A DNA stretch of 64,000 nucleotides from an uncultured bacterium (GTDB lineage Bacteria; Planctomycetota; Uabimicrobiia; Uabimicrobiales; JABWCH01). The notes under the pieces were generated by a model. It had not been told where the DNA came from and did no database searches. It was given only the letters and a program-made list of their open reading frames with translations. The stretch spans positions 1-64,000 of the forward strand of contig CALKWO010000202.1 of the NCBI GenBank assembly GCA_938003875.1, in the 5' to 3' direction. Positions 34,564 to 43,065 of this stretch are shown one piece after another. Both the position numbers and the translations under genes were made by a program. Positions within the stretch are counted from its first letter, which is position 1, and the number at the start of each line of letters is the position of its first letter.

Positions 34564-34649
34564 ATCTGGCACAGGAAAAAGCTGTGACCACAGAAAACGT
34601 TAGAATAAGTTTTCCGATCATTTTACTATTTTTAAAGGAACACATTTCT

Positions 34650-36302
34650 ATGTTCAAAGGTCATCCAAAAGGTTTATACGTAGCCTTTTTCGCCAATATG
34701 GGCGAAAGATTTGGCTTTTATACCATGATGGCAATCCTGGTACTTTTTCTGGATGCTAAGTTTGGTATGACACCAGCAGAATCTGGTGGTCTTTACAGTT
34801 GGTTTTACTTTGCAATCTATGCCTTGGCTTTGCTAGGTGGCTTTTTAGCAGACAGATTACAAAATTATAAAAGCGTAATTTTGTCTGGGATTCTGATTAT
34901 GTTTGGCGGTTATGTGCTTATGGGAATTCCTGGCATGAGCTATGCTGCTACAGTTGCAGGGCTTTTCATCATTGCTTTTGGAAATGGTTTATTCAAAGGC
35001 AACCTCCAGGCTGTGGTAGGCCAAATCTATGATGATCCTCAATACAAAGGTCTAAGAGACTCTGCTTTTAGCATCTTTTATATGGGCATCAACATCGGAG
35101 CTTTTTTCGCTCCCAGTGCAGCCGCAGGAATCAGAAACTGGTGGCTTACATCCAAAAATTTTCTCTATGATTCCAATCTGCCAGCCCTCTGCCACTCCTT
35201 TATCAAAGGAACCATAAAAGAACAGGCTCAATTCCAGGAACTGGCAAATAAAGTTTCAGGGAAAGAGGTTACAGATCTATCTTTGTTTGCCAGAGAATAT
35301 CTGGAAGTTTTTGTAACAGGCTATAACTACGCTTTCCTGATCGCTGCAGCGGCTATGTTTGTTTCCTTTTTGGTTTTTGTTTTCTTTAAGAAACTTCTAC
35401 CTGACAGAGGACAGGCTGCCAAAAAAGATGCTGCGGCTGTTCCTGAAATGTCTAAAGAAGAAGAAAAACAAAGACTCACCGCTCTTGCTCTGGTATTCCT
35501 GGTCGTTATTTTCTTCTGGATGTCTTTCCATCAAAATGGTCTGACTATGACCTATTTTGCAAGAGACTATACTGTACAGCAAGTGGATGCCCTTTCTTAT
35601 CTGATTTTTGATTTGAAATCTTTCTTATCTTTAATTGGAGCCATTCTGGGGCTAGTATTCGTTCTGAATAGAAGTGCTGCCAAAATTACCCGCCTGATTG
35701 GGCTGGTTCTTGTTGTCGTTGGCTCTGGTTTATCTTATTTCTTCTATACAAAATTCCCTGCTGTAAATCCTATTGATCCTGAAATATTCCAGCAATTCAA
35801 TCCTATTTTTATTGTATTCATGACTCCTGTCGTTGTGGGTGTTTTTGGCTATCTCAATAAAAAGGGCAAAGAGCCTTCCACCCCTAAAAAGATCGGTTTT
35901 GGTATGATTATGGCAGCTCTGGGATTTTTGCTTCTGCTCGTTGCTTCTTTGCATTTGCAATCCCCAGCAGCATTGGCAGGAAAACCTTCTCCTGATAGAG
36001 TCTCTGCTTATTGGCTGATCAATACCTATTTTATTCTGACTATGGCCGAGCTTTTTTTGAGTCCTATGGGCCTGTCTTTTGTATCTAAAGTTGCACCTCC
36101 CCGATTCCAGGGACTGATGCAAGGAGGATGGCTAGGAGCCACCGCTATTGGCAATAAGCTCCTTTTTGTCGGTAGCTCTCTGTGGGTTTCCATAGCAGTA
36201 TGGCAGGTATGGGGAATCTTTATTGTTTGCTGCATCCTATCTGCTGTATTTATTTTTTCCATCATGGGAAAATTAGAAAGAGCAACTTCCTCTAGCAAGT
36301 AA
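34650..36302 (+). CDS. POT-family proton-coupled peptide transporter
   Basis: A 550-residue inner-membrane transporter of the proton-dependent oligopeptide transporter (POT/PTR2) family within the major facilitator superfamily, importing di- or tripeptides. About 12-14 hydrophobic helices are visible. Helix 1 contains ANMGERFGFYTMMAIL, the ExxER segment with Asn in place of the first Glu. The GNGLFKGNLQAVVGQ and SIFYMGINIGAFFAP segments are typical. The ATG at 34650 (AAAGGA upstream) gives the family's normal N-terminus; the frame extends upstream only through the hairpin repeat. A strong terminator follows. Confidence 0.85.
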   Translation: MFKGHPKGLYVAFFANMGERFGFYTMMAILVLFLDAKFGMTPAESGGLYSWFYFAIYALALLGGFLADRLQNYKSVILSGILIMFGGYVLMGIPGMSYAATVAGLFIIAFGNGLFKGNLQAVVGQIYDDPQYKGLRDSAFSIFYMGINIGAFFAPSAAAGIRNWWLTSKNFLYDSNLPALCHSFIKGTIKEQAQFQELANKVSGKEVTDLSLFAREYLEVFVTGYNYAFLIAAAAMFVSFLVFVFFKKLLPDRGQAAKKDAAAVPEMSKEEEKQRLTALALVFLVVIFFWMSFHQNGLTMTYFARDYTVQQVDALSYLIFDLKSFLSLIGAILGLVFVLNRSAAKITRLIGLVLVVVGSGLSYFFYTKFPAVNPIDPEIFQQFNPIFIVFMTPVVVGVFGYLNKKGKEPSTPKKIGFGMIMAALGFLLLLVASLHLQSPAALAGKPSPDRVSAYWLINTYFILTMAELFLSPMGLSFVSKVAPPRFQGLMQGGWLGATAIGNKLLFVGSSLWVSIAVWQVWGIFIVCCILSAVFIFSIMGKLERATSSSK

Positions 36303-36326
36303 TCCGTTTTTTTTATAAATTGTGTA

Positions 36327-36360
36327 AAACAGGCTTGATTTCTATCAAGCCTGTTTTTTT
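36327..36360 (+). terminator. Intrinsic terminator after the POT gene
   Basis: AAACAGGCTTGAT, 4-base loop, ATCAAGCCTGTTT then a T tract; 12-13 bp stem, 25 bases after the POT stop. Confidence 0.85.
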
Positions 36361-36376
36361 ATATCAGGAGGGGAAA

Positions 36377-37540
36377 ATGAGGAGAGTATTTTTTATCTTT
36401 TTCATGAGCTTCTATGTTTTTTGGGGTGGATGCAGCTCCCCATCATCCAAGAGGGCAGAGTACTCAAAGCCATCGGAGGTCTACCCTGTTGTTGCGAAGT
36501 CTATAGACTCTCAAAGTCTAGGTGTGCAAAATTTTGCTGCTAAGCCAGAGGTTGCCATCAAGAAAAAAGAACAGGCTGCTTTGCAAGAGGTTGGCTCTTC
36601 AAAATCTCAGAAAATGCCTGCAAAACGGATGGTACACTACAATGGTTATCTTCGCATGTCTGTTGTCAGCACCACAGAAACCTTAGAAAGAGCAGAAAAA
36701 TTTTGTGAAGAGGCAAAAGGCTATGTAGAGAGCAGAAGTGGCACAAGCATTACCTTGAGAATCCCAGTAGAAAAATTTCAGGAAGTCTTTGCACAACTGG
36801 CAGGTATAGGAGATGTTATAGAACGCTCCATCACTGCTCATGATGTTACGGATTCTTATTTTTCTGTAGATATGCACTTAAAAAGCATGAAAGCAACACG
36901 AGAACGATTTCTGATCCTTTTGGAAAAAGCCCAAAATGAGCAGGAAAAGCTAAAAATTTTGCAAGAGGTCAGAAGACTTACCGAGGCCATTGACCAGATG
37001 GAGCAACAACTGAAAACACTATCGTCTCTTGCTGCTTATTCTCGTCTTACGCTCGTAGTTCATCCCAAACAAGATAGACAAGGAATGACAACACAGACAG
37101 AGGTAGTATCTGCTTTTCACTGGATATACGGGCTATCGCCCTTCAGACGTGATATCGCTTTATCTGGTGATTTCATGAAGATGACGGTTCCCCAAGGTAT
37201 GGTTGCGCTAGAAGCAGAAAGGCATTGGATAGCCGAAAGTCCTGACGGTGCTGTTTTCTGGGCAAGTAGACGAGCGAACAAACCCAAAGGAGATAGCAAT
37301 TTTTGGATAGAAGCTATCAAAAAACGTCTGGCACCAGAATACCACTCTTCAGAAACTACCAGCGCAGGTTCTTTTAAAATCCTCCAATTGTCAGAACAAG
37401 AGCCAGCATACAGATATTGGATAGGCGTTTGTGTGAAAGAAAATAGCATAGAAGTCATTGAAGCCTACTTTAGCAATGTGGATCAAGAAAATCGCTATAA
37501 AGCAGCGATTTTAGCCAGCATCGAAAGGGGAGGACTATGA
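36377..37540 (+). CDS. DUF4349-type lipoprotein
   Basis: A 387-residue lipoprotein (lipobox WGGC, Cys19) with a DUF4349-like domain: MVHYNGYLRMSV, then EEAKGYVESRSGTSITLRIPVEKF, and a helical hairpin (about residues 180-240) ending in ARL-like SRLTLVV. A different C-terminal domain (about 255-387) is partly shared with the third gene of this operon (HWIAESPDGAVFWASRR). AGGAGGGG precedes the ATG. DUF4349 proteins are envelope proteins of unknown role. Its stop overlaps the next start by 4 bases. Confidence 0.7.
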   Translation: MRRVFFIFFMSFYVFWGGCSSPSSKRAEYSKPSEVYPVVAKSIDSQSLGVQNFAAKPEVAIKKKEQAALQEVGSSKSQKMPAKRMVHYNGYLRMSVVSTTETLERAEKFCEEAKGYVESRSGTSITLRIPVEKFQEVFAQLAGIGDVIERSITAHDVTDSYFSVDMHLKSMKATRERFLILLEKAQNEQEKLKILQEVRRLTEAIDQMEQQLKTLSSLAAYSRLTLVVHPKQDRQGMTTQTEVVSAFHWIYGLSPFRRDIALSGDFMKMTVPQGMVALEAERHWIAESPDGAVFWASRRANKPKGDSNFWIEAIKKRLAPEYHSSETTSAGSFKILQLSEQEPAYRYWIGVCVKENSIEVIEAYFSNVDQENRYKAAILASIERGGL

Positions 37541-38145
37541 GAGCTATTTTTATAAAAGTCCTATGTCTTTCTCTGCTTTCTATTTCTTGGGCAGCAGGAA
37601 AAGAAATACAATGTATAGCCATTCAGGCATCCTTGGTATTAAAGGTATCGCATCCTGCTACTACGGCAAAGCAGATTATCGAAAAAGTAGAGGCCTTAGG
37701 TGGCTATTTTTCCATCTATACAGAGCAGAACCTTGTACTGAAAGTTCCCAGAGATAAGACACAAGATATGATAGCATTCGCTTCAGGTTTAGGAATTGTT
37801 GTAGAAAAAAATTTTGCTGCAAAAGACATTGGGGCAGAACTTGATGAAATGAGAACGAGGCTGCAATCGCAATCCCAGATTTTAGAAAAATTTCTGGCTA
37901 TCATGTATACAGCCAATCAGGAAGGCATTGTTGCAGTGGAAAGCGAAATCACAAAACTTCTTGAAGAAATAGACACACTCAAGGGTGCGCTTCTCCTTTT
38001 GGAACATCGACTGGAATATGCGCAGTTGTCTGTCTCTTTTCGGTTTCGTGAACGCAAAGCTCCCATACCAAGTGGTGTATCTTCTTTCCCCTGGCTCAAT
38101 ACCATGAATATGGAAGATCTTATAAAGGAGTTTAGCCATGATTAA
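37537..38145 (+). CDS. Exported DUF4349-like protein
   Basis: A 202-residue protein with a cleavable signal peptide (about residues 1-19). The body repeats the DUF4349 pattern of the previous gene in short form (IEKVEALGGYFSIYTEQNLVLKVPRDK, then a long helical hairpin). It lacks the extra C-terminal domain and the lipobox Cys. Start and stop overlap both neighbours (ATGA with the upstream gene, 8 bases with the downstream one), so the three proteins are co-produced and probably interact. Confidence 0.65.
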   Translation: MRAIFIKVLCLSLLSISWAAGKEIQCIAIQASLVLKVSHPATTAKQIIEKVEALGGYFSIYTEQNLVLKVPRDKTQDMIAFASGLGIVVEKNFAAKDIGAELDEMRTRLQSQSQILEKFLAIMYTANQEGIVAVESEITKLLEEIDTLKGALLLLEHRLEYAQLSVSFRFRERKAPIPSGVSSFPWLNTMNMEDLIKEFSHD

Positions 38146-38584
38146 ACTATGCCTGGTGCTTTGGGGTTTAGGAATCTTACTTTCTGGATGTATGAATATG
38201 AATGCTACAGCACCTAAAGGATTCGCTCAGTATGATAAGGGTAAAGACTTTCGTGCTGTAAGCTCCGAAGGAATTCTTTATCGTGTAAGGAAAGAAGAAA
38301 ACTACCCCAAAGCAGATCTTTCTTTCTGGAAGGAAGCTTTGAAAAAACGAATGACAGACTCTGGCTACACTTTTCTGAGCGATGCAAGCATAAAAGCCAA
38401 TGCAACAGAAGGATATTTACTTGAATTAGCTGCTCCTTTTGGTCAATTAGACTATGCTTATCTGATTGCCATTTTTGTTCATGGCAATAGCATCTATATA
38501 GCAGAAGCAACAGGGGAAGTGACGCTGTTAAAGAAAGATCGGGAAGTTATAGTAGAAGCCATGAGACAAATTCGATGGAATTAG
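38138..38584 (+). CDS. Small lipoprotein, third in DUF4349 operon
   Basis: A 148-residue lipoprotein (lipobox LSGC, Cys18). The domain (FRAVSSEGILYRVRKEEN ... FWKEALKKRM ... GNSIYIAEATGE) resembles the C-terminal domain of the first gene (AVFWASRRANK ... FWIEAIKKRL ... ENSIEVIEAYFSN), suggesting one domain is shared as a fusion in the first protein and alone here. Role unknown; probably an envelope complex partner. Confidence 0.65.
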   Translation: MIKLCLVLWGLGILLSGCMNMNATAPKGFAQYDKGKDFRAVSSEGILYRVRKEENYPKADLSFWKEALKKRMTDSGYTFLSDASIKANATEGYLLELAAPFGQLDYAYLIAIFVHGNSIYIAEATGEVTLLKKDREVIVEAMRQIRWN

Positions 38585-38594
38585 AGCATGGATT

Positions 38595-38615
38595 AAAGAC
38601 GCAGGGATTGCGCTG
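38595..38615. repeat. GCAGGGATTGCGC repeat copy
   Basis: AAAGACGCAGGGATTGCGCTG; an equal sequence lies inverted at 61603-61623 and a shorter form at 41660-41673. Confidence 0.6.
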
Positions 38616-38684
38616 GAGTTAGGCTTTTGCGAAGACCGCGCTTCTCGCTTGTATTGCATACAGAATCAAATAATATGCGGTTTA

Positions 38685-38791
38685 AACCACAGATGAACAC
38701 AAATGGACACAAATAATTTTTAAACTTCGTACTCTTCGTGTTCTTCGTGGTAAATTTTTTTATTTGCGTTTATCTGTGTCTATCTGTGGTT
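38685..38791. repeat. Long intergenic inverted repeat, CACAGAT type
   Basis: AACCACAGAT (38685-38694) and ATCTGTGGTT (38782-38791) are perfect inverted arms. Inside are CACAAAT words and a TTCGTGTTCTTCGTGG stretch similar to the repeat at 51230. It lies in the otherwise gene-free gap 38585-38912. Confidence 0.7.
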
Positions 38792-38833
38792 CTTTTTACA
38801 ATCAGAATACATGAAGAAAAGCCTGTGCAGGCT

Positions 38834-38862
38834 AAGCAGTGCTATGTTAATAGCATCTGCTT
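38834..38862. repeat. 29-bp hairpin repeat, copy B (opposite orientation)
   Basis: AAGCAGTGCTAT, short loop, ATAGCATCTGCTT, preceded by GCCTGTGC, the inverse of the GCACAGG flank seen in the other copies. Confidence 0.75.
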
Positions 38863-38912
38863 GAGTCTGCGGGAGGGAATGTGGAAGTTATTTAATTCTT
38901 GTTCCTAAGAGA

Positions 38913-41447
38913 TTAGATGTCCAAATTTCGTACTTCCAGGGCATGCCTTTCGATAAACTCTTTTCTTGGCTCGACATTGGTGCCCATCAAGATAGAGAAA
39001 AGGCGTTCTGCTTCACTGGCATCTTCCAGGCGCACACGAAACAGGGTACGAGTCTCTGGGTTCATAGTCGTTGTCCAAAGCTGGTCAGGATTCATTTCTC
39101 CTAAGCCTTTATAACGCTGGACTTCCAGGCCTCTTTTGGCAATATTTTTTGTTTCCTCTATGACCTGGCTTAAGGATTTTACGGGGATCGTCTCTTTTTC
39201 TTCAATCAACTCATAGCCATCATTCGAAGCGGTGAAGTAATCTTCCAGTTGCAGACCAAAATTTTCCATTGCCGATACAGATTTGTTGATTTCCTGGACT
39301 TCATAAATTTCTTTGAGATATAATGCATACTTGATTTTTGTTGTTTCAGAAGGCATAAGCACAGGGTTTTGTGGGATTTTTTCCGATTCTTCATTGACAA
39401 ACACCTGCTCTCCCGCTTCTTCTCTTTGTTTCATAAAGCGATTGATGTCTTCCTGGTCAAAAAAGTATCCACTTTGTTTTTGATATTTATAAAGAAAACG
39501 AGGAAAAAGTTTGGTTTCTTTATTCCTTAAACCTAAAAAACTCAAAGATGGAATATTATGGTGCTTTTCTATCAGATGCAACTGAAGATTTATATTGGAA
39601 AGGGATGACAAAAGATTTTTTAAATCATCGCCCTCTATAATTTTATTGTTTTTTTTGATTTTAAGACGAGCATCTTCTACTCCGAATTCCACCAAGGCAC
39701 TTTGGTATTCCTGATCGGAATAAACATACTGCTCTTTTCTTTTCCGTTTGAATTTATACAAAGGAGGCTGAGCAATGTAGACGCATCCTTCTTCGAGAAG
39801 TGATCTCATATTCCTGAAAAAGAAGGTCAGAAGCAAGGTGCGGATATGAGAACCATCCACATCAGCATCAGTCATAATAATAATTTTACCATACCTTCGT
39901 CTGCTTATGTCAAATTCATTTTGAATGCCTGCGCCCAATGCAGTCACAATCATCTTAATTTCATTGTTGTCTAGGATTTTGTCAAGCCTGGTTTTTTCTA
40001 CGTTGAGAATTTTACCTTTCAAGGGCAAAATCGCCTGGAACTGGCGATCTCTTCCTGATTTTGCTGATCCACCTGCAGAATCCCCTTCTACCAGATACAA
40101 TTCTGTTGCATCCACATCATTGCTGATGCAATCTGCGAGTTTGCCAGGCAGTCCCCCCGAATGGAGAGGGCTTTTGCGCTGTCTTTCCAGATCACGCACT
40201 TTTCGTGTCGCTTCTCGGATTCTTGCTGCGTTTATCCCTTTGGTAACAATACTCTTAGAAATTTGAGGATGCTCTTCCAGATAGACAGCCAACTGATCGT
40301 TCACAACCGTCTCGACTATTCCTTGAATTTCTCTATTCCCTAGTTTGGCTTTTGTTTGGCCTTCAAATTGAGGTTTAGGCAATTTTACGCATATAACGCA
40401 GGTGATTCCTTCTCGCCAGTCGTCTCCAATAGGGATGGATTTATCTTTTTCTTTGATAAGGTTTTCTTTTTTAGAATAGGCATTGAGTGTTCTGGTCAAT
40501 CCAGAACGCAGCCCAGATAAATGAGAGCCGCCTTCCCGTGTGTGGATATTATTGGCATAAGTATAGATGGTTTCGTTATATCCATCGTGGTATTGGATGG
40601 CTACTTCTATTATCACTTCTCCTTCTTGAGGATCTTGTACCGTTTTGTTGAAATAAATTATATCGGAATGCAAAACATTCCGACCATCGTTAAGATGTCG
40701 TACAAAAGCCTTTATGCCTTCTTCATTATGAAAAACTTCTGTCTTATTTTCTCTCTCATCTATCAGGGTGATATGGATTCCTGGGTTTAAGAAGGAAAGT
40801 TCCCTTAGCCTTTTGGATAAAACACCATAGCTATAGACAATTTCCGAAAACATCAAGGGGTCAGGCTTAAACCAAACTTTTGTGCCTCGTTTGGTTGTTT
40901 TGCCGATTATTTTTACTTCCGTAACGGGTTTTCCTCTTTCATAGGACTGGCAATAGACTTCTCCATTACGGAAAACTTCGATTTCCATACGTTCGGAAAG
41001 TGCATTTACAACAGAAATACCAACGCCGTGTAAGCCACCAGATACTTTATAGGCTTTCTTATCGAATTTTCCCCCTGCATGCAAGACTGTCGTGATGACT
41101 TCCAGGGCGGATTTTTTTTCTTTTTCATGGTAGTCTACAGGCATACCACGTCCATTATCCAGAACAGTAATGCTTTGATCAGAATGGACTTTCACCTGAA
41201 TATGTGTACAGTATCCAGCAAGTGCTTCATCTATGCTATTATCGACAATTTCATAAACCAGATGATGAAGACCATAGCTTGCGGTATCACCAATGTACAT
41301 AGCAGGCGTTTGCCTTACAGCTTCTGTCCCCCCCAGGACTTTGATCTTGCTTGCATCATATTCTTTTGCAATGGTTTCTCCTTGTGGAGAATTGCCTTGT
41401 TCAATGGAAAACTCCTCTGGATTGACAAAATTTTCATCGCTATTCAT
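38913..41447 (-). CDS. gyrB: DNA gyrase subunit B
   Basis: Type II topoisomerase ATPase subunit, 844 residues from ATG 41447. The GHKL domain shows EIVDNSIDEA (N-box), DNGRGMPVD, and GGLHGVGISVVNAL. The TOPRIM region has LVEGDSAGGSA and DADVDGSHIRTLLLTFF. The C-terminal tail contains QRYKGLGEMNPDQLW. Between them, about residues 560-720 hold an expanded segment, making it a little longer than the usual about 640-800 residues. A longer frame starting at 41570 exists but adds atypical sequence. It is isolated here (no gyrA, recF or dnaN beside it). Confidence 0.97.
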   Translation of the reverse strand: MNSDENFVNPEEFSIEQGNSPQGETIAKEYDASKIKVLGGTEAVRQTPAMYIGDTASYGLHHLVYEIVDNSIDEALAGYCTHIQVKVHSDQSITVLDNGRGMPVDYHEKEKKSALEVITTVLHAGGKFDKKAYKVSGGLHGVGISVVNALSERMEIEVFRNGEVYCQSYERGKPVTEVKIIGKTTKRGTKVWFKPDPLMFSEIVYSYGVLSKRLRELSFLNPGIHITLIDERENKTEVFHNEEGIKAFVRHLNDGRNVLHSDIIYFNKTVQDPQEGEVIIEVAIQYHDGYNETIYTYANNIHTREGGSHLSGLRSGLTRTLNAYSKKENLIKEKDKSIPIGDDWREGITCVICVKLPKPQFEGQTKAKLGNREIQGIVETVVNDQLAVYLEEHPQISKSIVTKGINAARIREATRKVRDLERQRKSPLHSGGLPGKLADCISNDVDATELYLVEGDSAGGSAKSGRDRQFQAILPLKGKILNVEKTRLDKILDNNEIKMIVTALGAGIQNEFDISRRRYGKIIIMTDADVDGSHIRTLLLTFFFRNMRSLLEEGCVYIAQPPLYKFKRKRKEQYVYSDQEYQSALVEFGVEDARLKIKKNNKIIEGDDLKNLLSSLSNINLQLHLIEKHHNIPSLSFLGLRNKETKLFPRFLYKYQKQSGYFFDQEDINRFMKQREEAGEQVFVNEESEKIPQNPVLMPSETTKIKYALYLKEIYEVQEINKSVSAMENFGLQLEDYFTASNDGYELIEEKETIPVKSLSQVIEETKNIAKRGLEVQRYKGLGEMNPDQLWTTTMNPETRTLFRVRLEDASEAERLFSILMGTNVEPRKEFIERHALEVRNLDI

Positions 41448-41781
41448 AGTTTTTTTGTCTCGTCTTCTTTCATTGTTAGAAAAATAAATAGGGCCGAAAG
41501 TTAGAAAATTTTTTTCTTCTAGCTCTTTTTGATTTTGTTTTATTATAACAAAAAATCTCTGTAAACTCAAGATAGATATTGAGAAACTTTGTTGTTTAGA
41601 GTGTTGACTTTAGGTCATACGTGTTAAGTTTTAAAATTTTGTCTTGCAACAATTGTAGCAGCAGGGTTGCGCTAAAAAAGTCATGTCTGCTCAAATTTCT
41701 CCTTGATTTTTTTTATCCTGACTATAGAATCACATACACTTTTACCGTTAGAGTCAGTAATAGAGAGTAAGGAAAACATCC
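41448..41781. other. Intergenic region between gyrB and a kinase gene
   Basis: Divergent gap. It contains a GCAGGGTTGCGC repeat copy and a possible promoter for the kinase: TTGATT (41703-41708), 16-base spacer, TAGAAT (41725-41730). No gene seen. Confidence 0.5.
41653..41680. repeat. GCAGGGTTGCGC repeat copy
   Basis: TTGTAGCAGCAGGGTTGCGC then TAAAAAAG; matches TTGTAGCCGCAGGGTTGCGC at 61547 apart from one base. Confidence 0.55.
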
Positions 41782-43065
41782 ATGGAGAAAAATCACGACC
41801 TTTTTGTCATCCAGCAGTGCTTGTTAAAAAAATGGCTGGATACATCGCAAATCAGTGAGTGTACAAAACTGCTCCAAAAGAATCCATCAATCTCTTTGAA
41901 TGAACTTCTTCTCTTAAAGAAATATCTTACAAGAGAACAAGTTTCTTCCCTGGAAAAAGCATGGAGCAGTCATCCTTCACATAAAAAGGCTCAAATCGCC
42001 TGTTCTGAGTGTAGAGAAAAGACATGGATCGAGGACTATGAACCAGACCAGACATATTTGTGTTCTTGTTGCAAAAAAAAACTTCCATCTCCTTCTCCCT
42101 TTGACGAATCAGAGAAAGAGGAATCAAAAGTATCAGAAGAATCCGATGGATTTCTTCTCTTCAGTAAGCAATTTGGCCCATATAAGCTGATCTCGGAAAT
42201 AGGAAGAGGTGGAATGGGGATTGTATATAAGGTAAAACATCCAGATATAGACTTTCCTCTGGCAATGAAAATTCTTATACAGCAAGATTCAGGGGATGGG
42301 GAAAACGTGATGAGGTTTTTTCGGGAAATAGAGCTTTCTTCTAAGCTAAGGCATCCTAATATCGTTGGTATACACGATGTGGGAACCTACAATGGCTCAC
42401 CTTACTATACTATGGATTTTATAGAAGGGGAAACTTTGGCCAGGCTGATAAAAAAGGGAGAACGATTTTCAGAAACCTTTGCCTTACAAATTATAGAAAA
42501 AATAGCCCTTGCCTTGGGCAGTGCTCACAGAGCGAAAATTATCCATAGAGACATTAAGCCAGCCAATATCATTATAGATAAAGAAAATCGTCCATATCTG
42601 ATGGATTTTGGCATTGCAACCTGCCAAGATAAAGTGTTCAAAAAATTCACACGAGCAGGGACCATTATGGGAACACCAGACTATATGCCTCCAGAGCAGG
42701 CGAATGGAGACACACAAGCTATTTGCTATGCCAGCGATGTTTATTCGCTTGGTGCTACGCTCTACCACTTGCTTACGGGTACACCTCCATTTCGAGGAAA
42801 GACTGCTTTTGAGGTAATCAGCAATGTGATACGAGGTAATATAGTTCCCCTGGAAGAGCGAAATCCCGATATCAGCAGGCAGACCCAGGCAGTTGTCATG
42901 AAAGCTATGTCTTTAGGGATACAAGATCGTTATCCTCATGCAGGTATCTTCGCTATGGATATAAAAGCCTTACTTACAGGGGCTAAAACCATCGCTACCC
43001 CAAAATCCATCTGGAAAACACTGTTGCAGAAAATACAAAAATCTTTCTTTGTGCGTTTATTTTAA
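41782..43065 (+). CDS. Ser/Thr kinase with zinc ribbon
   Basis: A 427-residue soluble kinase. Residues 1-60 form a helical domain. A zinc ribbon (IACSEC ... YLCSCC, Cys74/77/94/97) follows, then the kinase domain from about 130: glycine loop GRGGMG (141-146), AMKIL (Lys163), HRDIKPAN (255-262), DFG (275-277), MPPEQA. No transmembrane helix or TPR is present. All catalytic residues are intact. Its 3' end overlaps the 3' end of the opposite-strand hybrid kinase gene by 9 bases (convergent). Confidence 0.9.
   Translation: MEKNHDLFVIQQCLLKKWLDTSQISECTKLLQKNPSISLNELLLLKKYLTREQVSSLEKAWSSHPSHKKAQIACSECREKTWIEDYEPDQTYLCSCCKKKLPSPSPFDESEKEESKVSEESDGFLLFSKQFGPYKLISEIGRGGMGIVYKVKHPDIDFPLAMKILIQQDSGDGENVMRFFREIELSSKLRHPNIVGIHDVGTYNGSPYYTMDFIEGETLARLIKKGERFSETFALQIIEKIALALGSAHRAKIIHRDIKPANIIIDKENRPYLMDFGIATCQDKVFKKFTRAGTIMGTPDYMPPEQANGDTQAICYASDVYSLGATLYHLLTGTPPFRGKTAFEVISNVIRGNIVPLEERNPDISRQTQAVVMKAMSLGIQDRYPHAGIFAMDIKALLTGAKTIATPKSIWKTLLQKIQKSFFVRLF

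Larger units (their letters stand above)
34288..34649. other. Divergent intergenic region between lpoB and POT genes
   Basis: Holds the minus-strand promoter for the lpoB operon, a plus-strand promoter with a dyad for the POT gene, and one copy of the 29-bp hairpin repeat. No gene is seen. Confidence 0.7.

Noticed and set aside
38685..38791. A CRISPR array from repeated CACAAAT/CACAGAT words
   Set aside because: Words are inverted rather than regular direct repeats with spacers, and no cas gene is present.
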